Part shown: positions 54,354 to 62,930 of the stretch, one piece after another | How the letters are laid out: each line of letters starts with the position of its first letter | Numbering within the stretch: position 1 is the stretch's first letter | Assembly: GCA_910586615.1 (NCBI GenBank) | Contig: CAJUJP010000001.1 | Span: 62,001-126,000 of the forward strand | Reading direction: 5' to 3' | DNA from: an uncultured Lachnospiraceae bacterium | Lineage (GTDB): Bacteria; Bacillota; Clostridia; Lachnospirales; Lachnospiraceae | DNA length: 64,000 nucleotides | Translations under genes and position numbers: made by a program | Notes under the pieces: generated by a model | Databases searched by the model: none | The model's input: the letters and a program-made list of their open reading frames with translations, nothing else | Told to the model about the DNA's origin: nothing

Positions 54354-55429
54354 TTACCGATAATCCTCTTGACCTTCACTTTCAGCGGAATGATCACCCG
54401 CTCCTCCAGCCGGATCTTACAGCGGTAGACAAACGGTGATCTTAAAAAAAGCTTCATCTTCTTATAATCCCGCGGATCGGCTATGGAACAGCCATACGCT
54501 TTTGCGTAATTGTCCTTCTGCTCCTGTATGATCTGCACGATCTGCTCCACATAAGCATCCCTGTCCGGCAGATCGGACCAGTAAAGCTGATTATAGAAAA
54601 GAAGCAGCCTTTTGTACAAAAAATAATCATGAATATCAGCCAGATCCTGTCTCCCCAGTTCCTTAAGGAACTTCGTCTTCTCATAATATGCGGGGATCTG
54701 GTCCGTAAAAGTGCGCGGATTGATCTGCGTATTCATGATGCTTCCCTCTCTGTCTATTATATAGTTATAACAGGCGGTGTCAAGGTAAATACAACGGCGG
54801 GCACAGCCAAGCGCCATTGTTGCAAACATGATATCCTCGTACCATTTCCCCACAGGAAAACGGATATCCGTCAGAATTTCCCTTCTGTACAGTTTATTCC
54901 ATGCCGCATTCTGAATCGCGTATTCTTTCGTCTCCTGCACATAATACTGCAATGCTTCCTGGCCTTCAAAAAGCACGACCCTGTCCACCGACTGATCCTC
55001 GGTATGGGTTTTATATACCTGCCGGTAACGGCAGACCGCGATATCCGCCTGCTGCTCTTTCAGCGCGCCCAGCATCTTCTCATACATGTCCGGATCGATC
55101 CAGTCGTCACCGTCCACATAGCCGATGTAGCGTCCACGGGCCTGTGCAGTGCCCACGTTTCTCGCCTCCGCCGGGCCGCCGTTCTCCTTGTGGATCACCC
55201 GCACACGTCCGTCCTTCATGGCAATCCGGTCGCAGACTTCCCCCGTTGCATCCGTGGAACCGTCGTCCACCACGATGATTTCCAGATTCTGATAGGTCTG
55301 TGCCCGGATGGAGTTCACACCCCGTTCAATATATTCGGAAATATTGTATGCAGTTACGATAACCGAGATCACATCGGTCTGCTGCCCGATCGAGATTCGG
55401 GCAGGATGATACCGGTCTAATATTTTCAT
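54350..55429 (-). CDS. GT2 glycosyltransferase
   Basis: 359 residues. ISVIVTAYNISEYIERGVNS, VDDGSTDATGEV and RYIGYVDGDDWID (DGDD) mark GT2. Its ATG (55429) overlaps the stop of the AsnB-type gene (ATGA) and GGAGTGGATGAGAGT lies before it; 26 additional upstream codons are shadow frame. It ends overlapping the GT11 start, so three genes are translationally linked. Confidence 0.88.
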   Translation of the reverse strand: MKILDRYHPARISIGQQTDVISVIVTAYNISEYIERGVNSIRAQTYQNLEIIVVDDGSTDATGEVCDRIAMKDGRVRVIHKENGGPAEARNVGTAQARGRYIGYVDGDDWIDPDMYEKMLGALKEQQADIAVCRYRQVYKTHTEDQSVDRVVLFEGQEALQYYVQETKEYAIQNAAWNKLYRREILTDIRFPVGKWYEDIMFATMALGCARRCIYLDTACYNYIIDREGSIMNTQINPRTFTDQIPAYYEKTKFLKELGRQDLADIHDYFLYKRLLLFYNQLYWSDLPDRDAYVEQIVQIIQEQKDNYAKAYGCSIADPRDYKKMKLFLRSPFVYRCKIRLEERVIIPLKVKVKRIIGK

Positions 55430-57309
55430 ACTCTCATCCACTCCTGAAACATCAGAATATACCAAATCTGTACGCGCCAGATGTCCCGCTCGATAAAGTC
55501 CTCCCACAGCCGCCAGACCACATCTGCATCAAGAAGCCCCTGCCGGTTCAAAGTATCCCTGTCAATGAGATGCTGTGCCCACTCCCGCAGTTCAGGCTCC
55601 TTCAGCCACTTATGCAGTGGAATGCTGAATCCCTTTTTCGGCCGGTCCATCAGTTCCCGCGGCACATAGCGGTAAAGCACATCCCGCAGAATCTTCTTTG
55701 TTACTCCCGCCTCTCTCCGATAAGAAATAGGAAGCCGCCAGGCAAACTCCACCACATCCCTGTCCAGCATAGGCACCCTCGTTTCCAGTGAGACCGCCAT
55801 CGCCGTTCTGTCAACCTTGTTTAAAATATCATCAGGATGGTACATCAAAAGATCCATCAACATCAGGTTATGCTGCGGCTCCGCCAGCATTCCGGCCTGA
55901 TAGGTATCCATAATCGTAAGGCATTCTCTGCCATCCGTATCCTTCACGATCTCAAATCCTTCTCCGATCTCAGACCGCAGATACATGTCTTCGATGCTCC
56001 TCGCGCCCAAAAGTCTTGCCCGTACAGCCATCGCCCCGTTTCCGCCGCCACCCTTTCTCCTGCCTGCCGCATCCAGCAGCATACTTGCAGGTCTGCGGAG
56101 CGCATAAGGAATCCGTCCTGTTTTCTTCCAAATCCTGTCCAGAGAACCATATGTGTTATACCCGCAAAACAGTTCATCACCGCCGTCACCGCTGAGAGAA
56201 ACCGTCACATGCTCCCTGGTCATCCTGCTCACCAGATAAGTGGGAATCTGGGAAGAATCCGCAAAAGGCTCCCCGAACATTCCGGACAACTGCGGAATCA
56301 CCGCCTGGGCATTCTTTTCCGTAATATAAAGCTCCGTATGCTCCGTGCCCAGATGTGCTGCAATTTCTTTCGCCGCATCGGCCTCGTTGAATTTCCCGTC
56401 CCACATGCCGATGGTAAAACTGCGCACCTTCCTGCCGCTCAAAGACTGCATGAGAGCTACCACCGTACTGCTGTCAATACCGGCAGACAAAAAAGCGCCC
56501 ACCGGCACATCCGCCTCCATCTGTCCGCGGACCGCCTCCCGTAGCAGACGTTCCAGCTCGTCCGCCGCCTCCTCTTCACTTCCTCTGAAAAGATCAGACT
56601 GCCCCTGAACGGCCTTCTCTGCCATAGACCAGTAAGTCTCTTCTGCATGTTCCTGAAAAGGGGCTTTCACCGTCAGCATCTTTCCAGGCTCCAGTTTATA
56701 GATTTTATCATATATGGAAAAAGGAGCCGGTATATATCCATAACGGAAATAATTTTTTAACACACCCTTGTTAATGGGATTGTCAAACCCGTCCACTGCC
56801 GCAATGGAATTCAGATCCGAGGCAAACACAAACCGCTGTTTTCCAACATATCCATAATAAAGCGGCTTCTCGCCGACCCTGTCGCGGGCGAGCAATAACA
56901 TGTGTTCCTTTTTATCATACACTGCAATGGCAAACATACCCTTGGCCATAACAAGCGTTTCCTTAAATCCGTATGCTGATACTGCTTCCAGGAGCACTTC
57001 TGTGTCGGATGTTCCCCTGAAGTCCATCACCTTCTTCTCCCGGATCAGCCTGTCCCGAATCATGCGGTGATTGTATATTTCTCCGTTGAAAGCAATAACA
57101 TATCGACCGTTATGAGATTCCATAGGCTGAGCCCCGGAAGGTGTCAGGTCAACGATGGAAAGACGCCTGTGCCCCAGCACCACACTGTGGTCCTCAGAGG
57201 CCCAGACGCCGCCGGCATCCGGCCCGCGATGATACATTTTTTCATTCATCCGCCCGATATTCCTCTGCCATCCGTCTCCCCAGTTACATAAGCCGGCAAT
57301 CCCGCACAT
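55426..57309 (-). CDS. AsnB-type glutamine-dependent amidotransferase
   Basis: 627 residues. MCGIAGLCNW gives the catalytic Cys2 of the class II glutaminase, with HRRLSIVDL and NGEIYNH following. The synthetase half has GAFLSAGIDSST (Ala in place of the usual Gly in SGGIDSS) and VSLSGDGGDELFCGY. In a glycan locus it more likely amidates a carboxylated sugar than makes asparagine; this is inferred. AAAGGA precedes ATG 57309. Confidence 0.85.
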   Translation of the reverse strand: MCGIAGLCNWGDGWQRNIGRMNEKMYHRGPDAGGVWASEDHSVVLGHRRLSIVDLTPSGAQPMESHNGRYVIAFNGEIYNHRMIRDRLIREKKVMDFRGTSDTEVLLEAVSAYGFKETLVMAKGMFAIAVYDKKEHMLLLARDRVGEKPLYYGYVGKQRFVFASDLNSIAAVDGFDNPINKGVLKNYFRYGYIPAPFSIYDKIYKLEPGKMLTVKAPFQEHAEETYWSMAEKAVQGQSDLFRGSEEEAADELERLLREAVRGQMEADVPVGAFLSAGIDSSTVVALMQSLSGRKVRSFTIGMWDGKFNEADAAKEIAAHLGTEHTELYITEKNAQAVIPQLSGMFGEPFADSSQIPTYLVSRMTREHVTVSLSGDGGDELFCGYNTYGSLDRIWKKTGRIPYALRRPASMLLDAAGRRKGGGGNGAMAVRARLLGARSIEDMYLRSEIGEGFEIVKDTDGRECLTIMDTYQAGMLAEPQHNLMLMDLLMYHPDDILNKVDRTAMAVSLETRVPMLDRDVVEFAWRLPISYRREAGVTKKILRDVLYRYVPRELMDRPKKGFSIPLHKWLKEPELREWAQHLIDRDTLNRQGLLDADVVWRLWEDFIERDIWRVQIWYILMFQEWMRV

Positions 57310-57399
57310 TGTTTTTTCCTTTCTGCTGTATCATGTCTGCCATCACTGTACTGCTTCCGGCACCACAACCAGTCCGCACGCGTTATAACCAAAAGGAGC

Positions 57400-58488
57400 C
57401 TACTCCTCCTCGATCACTGCATACTCTTCTCTTGCAATCCTGTCCCGTATCGTCTCTCCTGCCCTTTCCATCTGGCCTTTCCACAACTCGTAAGCCCGGT
57501 CCCAGGACTCATTTCCCGCCTCTGTGCGCCGGTCCGCAAAGTTATAATGCTCCTGCAGGTAATCCGCCAGAAATCCGGTGCATTTATCTGCCCCGATGGC
57601 ATTCGTATGGCTGCCGTAATCGGCAAAATCCTCCTCAAAAATGATCCCGATCTCTTCATAATAATTGTTCATATTCAGAAAAGGATACCCTTCCGCCGAA
57701 AGGATTTCTTCTATATAATTATACATCTGCTGCTCGTCCCTGTTTTCCCCGTAGGGTGAAACGATAAACAGAGCATCGTGCCCTTCCGTTTTCAGATACG
57801 AGAGCAGTTCCCGGAGATATTTTTCCTGTTCCTCCGGAATGGGCTGCGTCCCCCCGGCGCCGCCGCAGTCAGGCATGGGCTGCGGGCCGACTTCGTCCTT
57901 AAAGGTATATCCCTTAAGGGGATGGGCATTCCGGTAGGTCATATTGGCCCACTCCGACGGAAGCGCCAGCATTTTCCAGTTGGTGTGATACTTCATGATA
58001 TCCAGATAATAGGTGATCCGCCCTTCCTCATCTTCCTCCGGCACCATCGCCTGTATCGTTTTGTTCCGCAGCGCTGAATACCGGAGATTATCCGTCACGC
58101 CACGGGTATACGCCATGTTCTCCCGCAATCCCTCATCTTCTATGGTAAACATCCGCATTTCGAAAATATACAATGCAGGAGACTGCGTCTTCTCCGCTTC
58201 CTCCACAAGATACTTCATGGCAATGGGGCGCTGCATATTGGAAGAAAGAGGATACATCCTGATTCCTCTCTCGCCCCACAGTTTGGGCGCCGCATAATAT
58301 GGAAAGACAGGGCTGGAACCGATCATTACAATATCCAGAGAATCCTTCTTTTCCGCGTAAAAACCGGCAAAGCGGTCTTTCACATCCCCGTTGGTTCGTA
58401 CCATATAAGATACCAGAGTCAGTAAAATCAGAAAACCTGTCAGGAATCCGACAATCTGCACTATGACCCGTATTGTGTTCCTTTTCAT
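57400..58488 (-). CDS. Membrane-anchored SGNH-like protein (DltD/AlgX-like)
   Basis: 362 residues. One N-terminal transmembrane segment (about residues 8-30), then an outside domain. MIGSSPVFPYY near residue 55 is a plausible block I with the serine, and FADYGSHTNAIGADK near 295 supplies the D-x-x-H of SGNH hydrolases. This arrangement is shared by DltD, AlgJ/AlgX and other proteins that transfer or remove acyl groups on extracellular glycans. ATG 58488 has GAGGAGGA seven bases upstream; an earlier in-frame start at 58557 is not needed. Confidence 0.68.
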   Translation of the reverse strand: MKRNTIRVIVQIVGFLTGFLILLTLVSYMVRTNGDVKDRFAGFYAEKKDSLDIVMIGSSPVFPYYAAPKLWGERGIRMYPLSSNMQRPIAMKYLVEEAEKTQSPALYIFEMRMFTIEDEGLRENMAYTRGVTDNLRYSALRNKTIQAMVPEEDEEGRITYYLDIMKYHTNWKMLALPSEWANMTYRNAHPLKGYTFKDEVGPQPMPDCGGAGGTQPIPEEQEKYLRELLSYLKTEGHDALFIVSPYGENRDEQQMYNYIEEILSAEGYPFLNMNNYYEEIGIIFEEDFADYGSHTNAIGADKCTGFLADYLQEHYNFADRRTEAGNESWDRAYELWKGQMERAGETIRDRIAREEYAVIEEE

Positions 58489-58562
58489 CAGATTCCTCCT
58501 CTCTGGTGTCTTCCTTTGCCTGTATATACACTGCTTACAGTGTGTCCCACAGTTCACCGCTC

Positions 58563-59681
58563 TCAGACGCCCGTCATAATCTTCTCAAAATATTCCTTCC
58601 ACAGGCGGTTCACCCGCTCCGGCGCCAGACGCTGTTGGATCCCGGCCGCCTCCCGGCCAAGTTTTTCTGCGTAAGCCGGATCGCCCAGCAGCCTGTCCAT
58701 GGCTGTTTCCAGCCTGTGAACATCTCCGGCCGGAATAATCAGCCCGTTTACACCGTCTGTCATCAGTTCCACCGTGCCGCCGCTGGGCACATCCGTAGAA
58801 ATCACCGGCAGTCCGGTGGCCAGAGCCTCAATCAAGGCATTGGACACACCTTCAGAATAGGAAGTGAGCAGAAAAAGGGATGCCTTCTCAAGCTGCTTCG
58901 CCACATCCGGAATCACACCCGGCAAAAATACACGGTCAGAAATTCCAAGTTCCTCCGCCAGACTTTCCAGATCCTTCCGCAGTTCTCCCTCACCGTAAAT
59001 AGTCAGTGTATACTCAGAATACCTGTCCTTAACCGCAGCAAAAGCCCGCAGCATCATTTCATGATTCTTGTTGGCATCCAGCCGTCCCACCGCCAGGATC
59101 CGCTTCTCCCGCTCTCCCTCGTACCGCAGCCGGATAAAATCAGGATTCAGAGAGTTAGGCAGAACGACCGCCCGTTTCTGTATCTTCCTGTTAAAAAAAT
59201 ATCTGGATCGTTCCGTCTGCAATATAATTCCCGCCGCCAGAGGAAAAAGAAGATTCGCAAGTCCCTTCATCAGCCTGCCCGGATATTCTTCCTTCGCTTC
59301 CCCTACCACAGATACCACCGGCTTCGTTCCCGTAAGCATTGTCGTAACAACTGTCATGAAATTATTTTTGCCAATACAGGAGAGAACCAGATCCGGCTTT
59401 TCCCGCTTCCAGATCCGGTGAAGCTTTTTCAGCCGCCGGAAGAAATTAACGATACGGCTGTTACTTAATTCATCTTCCGTCAGATCCGAAAGTACTCTTC
59501 CGGCCTGTTCCGGCAGTCTGTATTCTTCCTCGTCAGGATATTTATATTGGGTGACCATAGTCACCCGATATCCTTCCTTCAAAAAAAAATCCGCCAGATT
59601 TACAAAGACTCTTTCGGCTCCACCCTTGTGCAACGACCCGATATAAAAAGCAATGTGTTTTTTTTCTTCGACTTTTTTCAT
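58563..59681 (-). CDS. GT4 glycosyltransferase
   Basis: 372 residues. FYIGSLHKGGAERVFVNLA, AVGRLDANKNHEMMLRA, LLTSYSEGVSNALIEALA (EGxxxxxxE) and TDVPSGGTVELM are typical of the capsule GT4 group close to CapM/WcaL. A nine-base T run (plus-strand As at 59581-59589) codes for DFFL near residue 33. No ribosome site is well placed before ATG 59681. Confidence 0.87.
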   Translation of the reverse strand: MKKVEEKKHIAFYIGSLHKGGAERVFVNLADFFLKEGYRVTMVTQYKYPDEEEYRLPEQAGRVLSDLTEDELSNSRIVNFFRRLKKLHRIWKREKPDLVLSCIGKNNFMTVVTTMLTGTKPVVSVVGEAKEEYPGRLMKGLANLLFPLAAGIILQTERSRYFFNRKIQKRAVVLPNSLNPDFIRLRYEGEREKRILAVGRLDANKNHEMMLRAFAAVKDRYSEYTLTIYGEGELRKDLESLAEELGISDRVFLPGVIPDVAKQLEKASLFLLTSYSEGVSNALIEALATGLPVISTDVPSGGTVELMTDGVNGLIIPAGDVHRLETAMDRLLGDPAYAEKLGREAAGIQQRLAPERVNRLWKEYFEKIMTGV

Positions 59682-59911
59682 GTCTTTTGAATAAAATCCT
59701 TCATTCTCGTATTAAAAAACCCTTATTATGCAATTTTTCTTGGTTTTTTCCTGCAAAATCTCCAAAATTTCTATATATTATTAAATTAGACTTTATTTTT
59801 GCTTTTCAAATTGTATCGACAATTTATCCTGTTATCTGACCGCTTATTCCCACAAAAATCACAAAAATACGTTGTTATTTTATTTTTTATCGAATTTCAC
59901 AGGTTACGCAA
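59682..59911 (-). other. AT-rich gene-free gap
   Basis: 230 bases, much more AT-rich than the surroundings, between the AsnB-type gene and the GT4. TTGAAA and several TAATAAT-like runs occur, but no pair has a 16-18 base spacing, so I do not call a promoter. No repeat or hairpin is seen. Confidence 0.6.
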
Positions 59912-61816
59912 TCATATTTTTCCGGCATGATAAGTCTGATACCACTGTTGGAAAACGAAAAACGACCATGTCAGTTTCGAGTAGTTAGCTCCTGTCGCCG
60001 GACCGGCATCACCGGTTTTGATATACTCCCCGATCATATTTGACACATACGCCGCATCAAAAATATTCTGCCTTTTCAAGAAATCGTAACTGCCGTAATC
60101 TAACAGCTGTTCTTTTAAAGGACCGCGAAGCCATTTGTCCAGCGGAACACCAAATCCCACTTTAGGTCTCTCAAGCAGTTCCTTCGGAATATAGTCGTAG
60201 GCGATGTCTTTCAGGATGTGTTTCTTATCCCCGCCGGCATATTTGAATCCATGGGGAATCCGATAAGACAATTCCATAACATCTGTATCTAAAATCGGAC
60301 ATCGTGTCTCAAGAGAGTATTTCATGGATGCCCGGTCCACCTTGCAGAGAATATCGCCGGGAAGATAAGTGTCCATATCCAGCAGCATTCTCCTGATCTG
60401 CCAGTCATTTACATGATAAGAGCTCTCCGTCAGATAATGGATCGGCAAAGGCTCTCTGACTCCTTCGCCGGCCTTGACCATTGCTTTCGCCCTGGTCAGA
60501 TAATTTCCCGCACCAAACTGTGTCTTGCTCTCCTTCTCCCTGTTTCCGGCAATTACCCGTACCTTGAAAGGAAGCTTCTCCATCATATGCATCTGTTTCA
60601 GCACAGGCATATGACACAGACCGTACACCATGCCTCCAAGCCTGTCCAGCTTTTGTGCCTGCGCCACATTTTCATAGATATTGTAGCCGCAGAAAAACTC
60701 GTCGCCGCCGTCACCCGAAAGAGCCACCGTCACCTGCTCTCTGGCCAGTTTCGACACCATCATCGTAGCAATCTCGGAGCTGTCCGCAAAGGGCTCGTCA
60801 TAATATTTCGGGATGCTCTCCACCAGGTCAAACATATCCCGCTCATCAATATAAAGCTCCGTATGCCTGGTGCCCAGATGATCCGCCACCGCACGGGCAT
60901 ATTTTGCCTCATTATATTTTTCCTCATGAAAACCGATGGAAAATGTCTTCACCGGGCTGTCCGCACACTCCTGCGCAATCGCAGTAATTAGAGAAGAATC
61001 ATAGCCGCCGCTGAGGAAAGAGCCTAATGGCACATCGGCAATCATCCTGGACTTTACTGATTTCTTCAGCGCCTCTTTCAGCTGTTCTTTCGCCTCGCCG
61101 TAATCCTGAATCCGGCGCCTCTGCGCTTCGGCATATACCTGTTTGACATCCCAGTACTTCCAGAAACGAAAATTCCCTTTGGAAAAGCGCAGGACCGTAC
61201 CCGGTTCCACCTTGTATACATGCTCATAAATACTCTCCGGCGCATTGATATACTGCTGGAACAGGTACCGTGACAATACACGTCCTTCGATCTGTCCCGT
61301 AAATCCCGGACATTCCATAATAGGCTTCAATTCCGAAGCAAACACCAGATTTCCGTCTTCGTACCAATAATAGAGCGGCTTCTTGCCGATCCGGTCGCGG
61401 ATCAGACAGACCTCCTGTGTTTCCCTGTCATAAAGTGCGATGGCAAACATCCCGTTAAACCGCTCCACACACTGTATGCCCCATTTTAAATAGGCGGCTA
61501 TGATGACTTCCGTGTCACAGTTGGACCGGAAGGGATAGTCCGCCAATTCTTCTTTCAGTTCCTGAAAATTATAAATCTCACCGTTATATACCACGGAAAC
61601 CCGCTGATCTGCCGAGTGCATGGGCTGATGCCCCAGCGCCGACAGATCCATGATCGACAGCCTTCGCTGCGCAAATCCCACCTGCCAGCCCTCTGACATC
61701 TCATAAATTTCCGCACCGCTGTCGTCCGGCCCTCTGTGATACATAGTATCGTTCATAGCCGTCAACTGCTCAAGCGTTATATTCCGTTTGCTGATATATC
61801 CGCATATTCCACACAT
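59912..61816 (-). CDS. AsnB-type glutamine-dependent amidotransferase (second copy in block 2)
   Basis: 634 residues. MCGICGYISK provides Cys2; RRLSIMDLSALGHQPM and NGEIYNFQELKEEL follow; the synthetase part has GSFLSGGYDSSLI and ALSGDGGDEFFCGYN. All catalytic motifs of a functional enzyme are present. It is a paralogue, not a recent copy, of the protein at 55426-57309. Preceded by the NodB-like gene at 170 bases. Confidence 0.87.
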   Translation of the reverse strand: MCGICGYISKRNITLEQLTAMNDTMYHRGPDDSGAEIYEMSEGWQVGFAQRRLSIMDLSALGHQPMHSADQRVSVVYNGEIYNFQELKEELADYPFRSNCDTEVIIAAYLKWGIQCVERFNGMFAIALYDRETQEVCLIRDRIGKKPLYYWYEDGNLVFASELKPIMECPGFTGQIEGRVLSRYLFQQYINAPESIYEHVYKVEPGTVLRFSKGNFRFWKYWDVKQVYAEAQRRRIQDYGEAKEQLKEALKKSVKSRMIADVPLGSFLSGGYDSSLITAIAQECADSPVKTFSIGFHEEKYNEAKYARAVADHLGTRHTELYIDERDMFDLVESIPKYYDEPFADSSEIATMMVSKLAREQVTVALSGDGGDEFFCGYNIYENVAQAQKLDRLGGMVYGLCHMPVLKQMHMMEKLPFKVRVIAGNREKESKTQFGAGNYLTRAKAMVKAGEGVREPLPIHYLTESSYHVNDWQIRRMLLDMDTYLPGDILCKVDRASMKYSLETRCPILDTDVMELSYRIPHGFKYAGGDKKHILKDIAYDYIPKELLERPKVGFGVPLDKWLRGPLKEQLLDYGSYDFLKRQNIFDAAYVSNMIGEYIKTGDAGPATGANYSKLTWSFFVFQQWYQTYHAGKI

Positions 61817-61985
61817 CGTTTCTTATCACCTATCCATGACAGCCTATGCCCGGCGCTGCCGCTGCTCTGTCCTGATCCCTGCACCTGATCTCTGTACCCG
61901 AAAGTCCCTCTGTAAAGCTCACCATAAATACTGCTTTTTAAAATCGCGCGCCCGCCGCCTCCCTGACACGCCCACCCGGTTAACC

Positions 61986-62744
61986 TTACCGCACAATTTT
62001 CTCTAAAAAGTATTCCTTATACTCTCCGAAGTCCTTACACTCATTATCTACAGATTCCACCATTTCTATATATTTCTCCTGCAGCAGATCTCTGTAATTA
62101 TCGAAGTTACCGCCACCCTTCTTACTCCAGGCAAAAGGATGCACGAGAATCTGCACCTTGTCGTATCCTGTAATGTTAGCCTCATCCGGATAACCATAAC
62201 GCCAGATATGATTGGCATCGGACATATATTTGACCGTTAGCGTGGTGCTCTCGCTGATCTTATCCGCAAAGGTGAAGAAGTCATCCTGATATGCATTGAG
62301 AATGCCATCCAGCTTGATATTTTCCCGGAGCACATCCTTGGATGGCCTGTGGATCGAAAATTCTGTGATCTCAAACCCGAACATTTCACTTAAGATATCA
62401 ATCTCCATCTGAATCCGCTTACGGATCTGCTGCATATCCGTCATACCGTTCAGTGCAAAATGCAAACCGATATGCTGTCCTCTCTCGTGCATGTCTTTGA
62501 TCATGTCCATATTTCTTCTGGAAAGGATGTTGTAGGTGTTGTTTGTCCACTGAAAGAAAAACGTAGACACAAAATCCATGCTTTGCTCCACCTTCGCCAT
62601 CTGGTATGCTCTCTCCACGCTGTATTCCACATCATGACGCATGATAACAAAATTATCCTTGCCCAAAGCCTCCGCGTAACTGCAATGCCGTCCCGTAGAT
62701 TTTATAATCCTGATGATTTCTCTGTAGTCATCGTATGAAAACAT
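61986..62744 (-). CDS. NodB-like polysaccharide deacetylase homologue
   Basis: 252 residues, no signal peptide. FVIMRHDVEYSVERA carries the HD-x-E pattern near residue 37, HIGLHFALNG the second histidine region near 92 and FSIHRPSKD near 132, all consistent with a carbohydrate esterase 4-like fold as found in glycan loci. QILVHPFAWSKKGGG follows late. The missing signal peptide suggests an inside substrate such as a nucleotide sugar or lipid-linked sugar. GGGAGAG precedes ATG 62744. Confidence 0.7.
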   Translation of the reverse strand: MFSYDDYREIIRIIKSTGRHCSYAEALGKDNFVIMRHDVEYSVERAYQMAKVEQSMDFVSTFFFQWTNNTYNILSRRNMDMIKDMHERGQHIGLHFALNGMTDMQQIRKRIQMEIDILSEMFGFEITEFSIHRPSKDVLRENIKLDGILNAYQDDFFTFADKISESTTLTVKYMSDANHIWRYGYPDEANITGYDKVQILVHPFAWSKKGGGNFDNYRDLLQEKYIEMVESVDNECKDFGEYKEYFLEKIVR

Positions 62745-62850
62745 ATTTCTCTCCCTCTCCCGCCGTTTATGCTTTTTCCGGTTTCACGGCTGTTCTGTCT
62801 GTATCTGATACCTATGAGAACCGCAAGCCTGCTGTTGTGCTCCTTTTCCT

Positions 62851-62879
62851 ATTATATACGCTGTCAGCGGCGGCGACAA
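62851..62879 (-). promoter_or_regulatory. Promoter of block 2 unit
   Basis: Minus strand -35 TTGTCG (62874-62879), 17-base spacer, -10 TATAAT (62851-62856). It lies about 107 bases before the NodB-like gene and 50 bases after the DUF6056 stop, so a new transcription unit can begin here. Confidence 0.7.
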
Positions 62880-62930
62880 GTTTATTTCCGCTAAGGATTC
62901 CCCACCTTATAACAGTTTCAGCCTTCGGCT

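Noticed and set aside
59690..59900. Promoter in the AT-rich gap before the block 2 GT4
   Set aside because: TTGAAA is present but no -10 hexamer lies at 16-18 bases.
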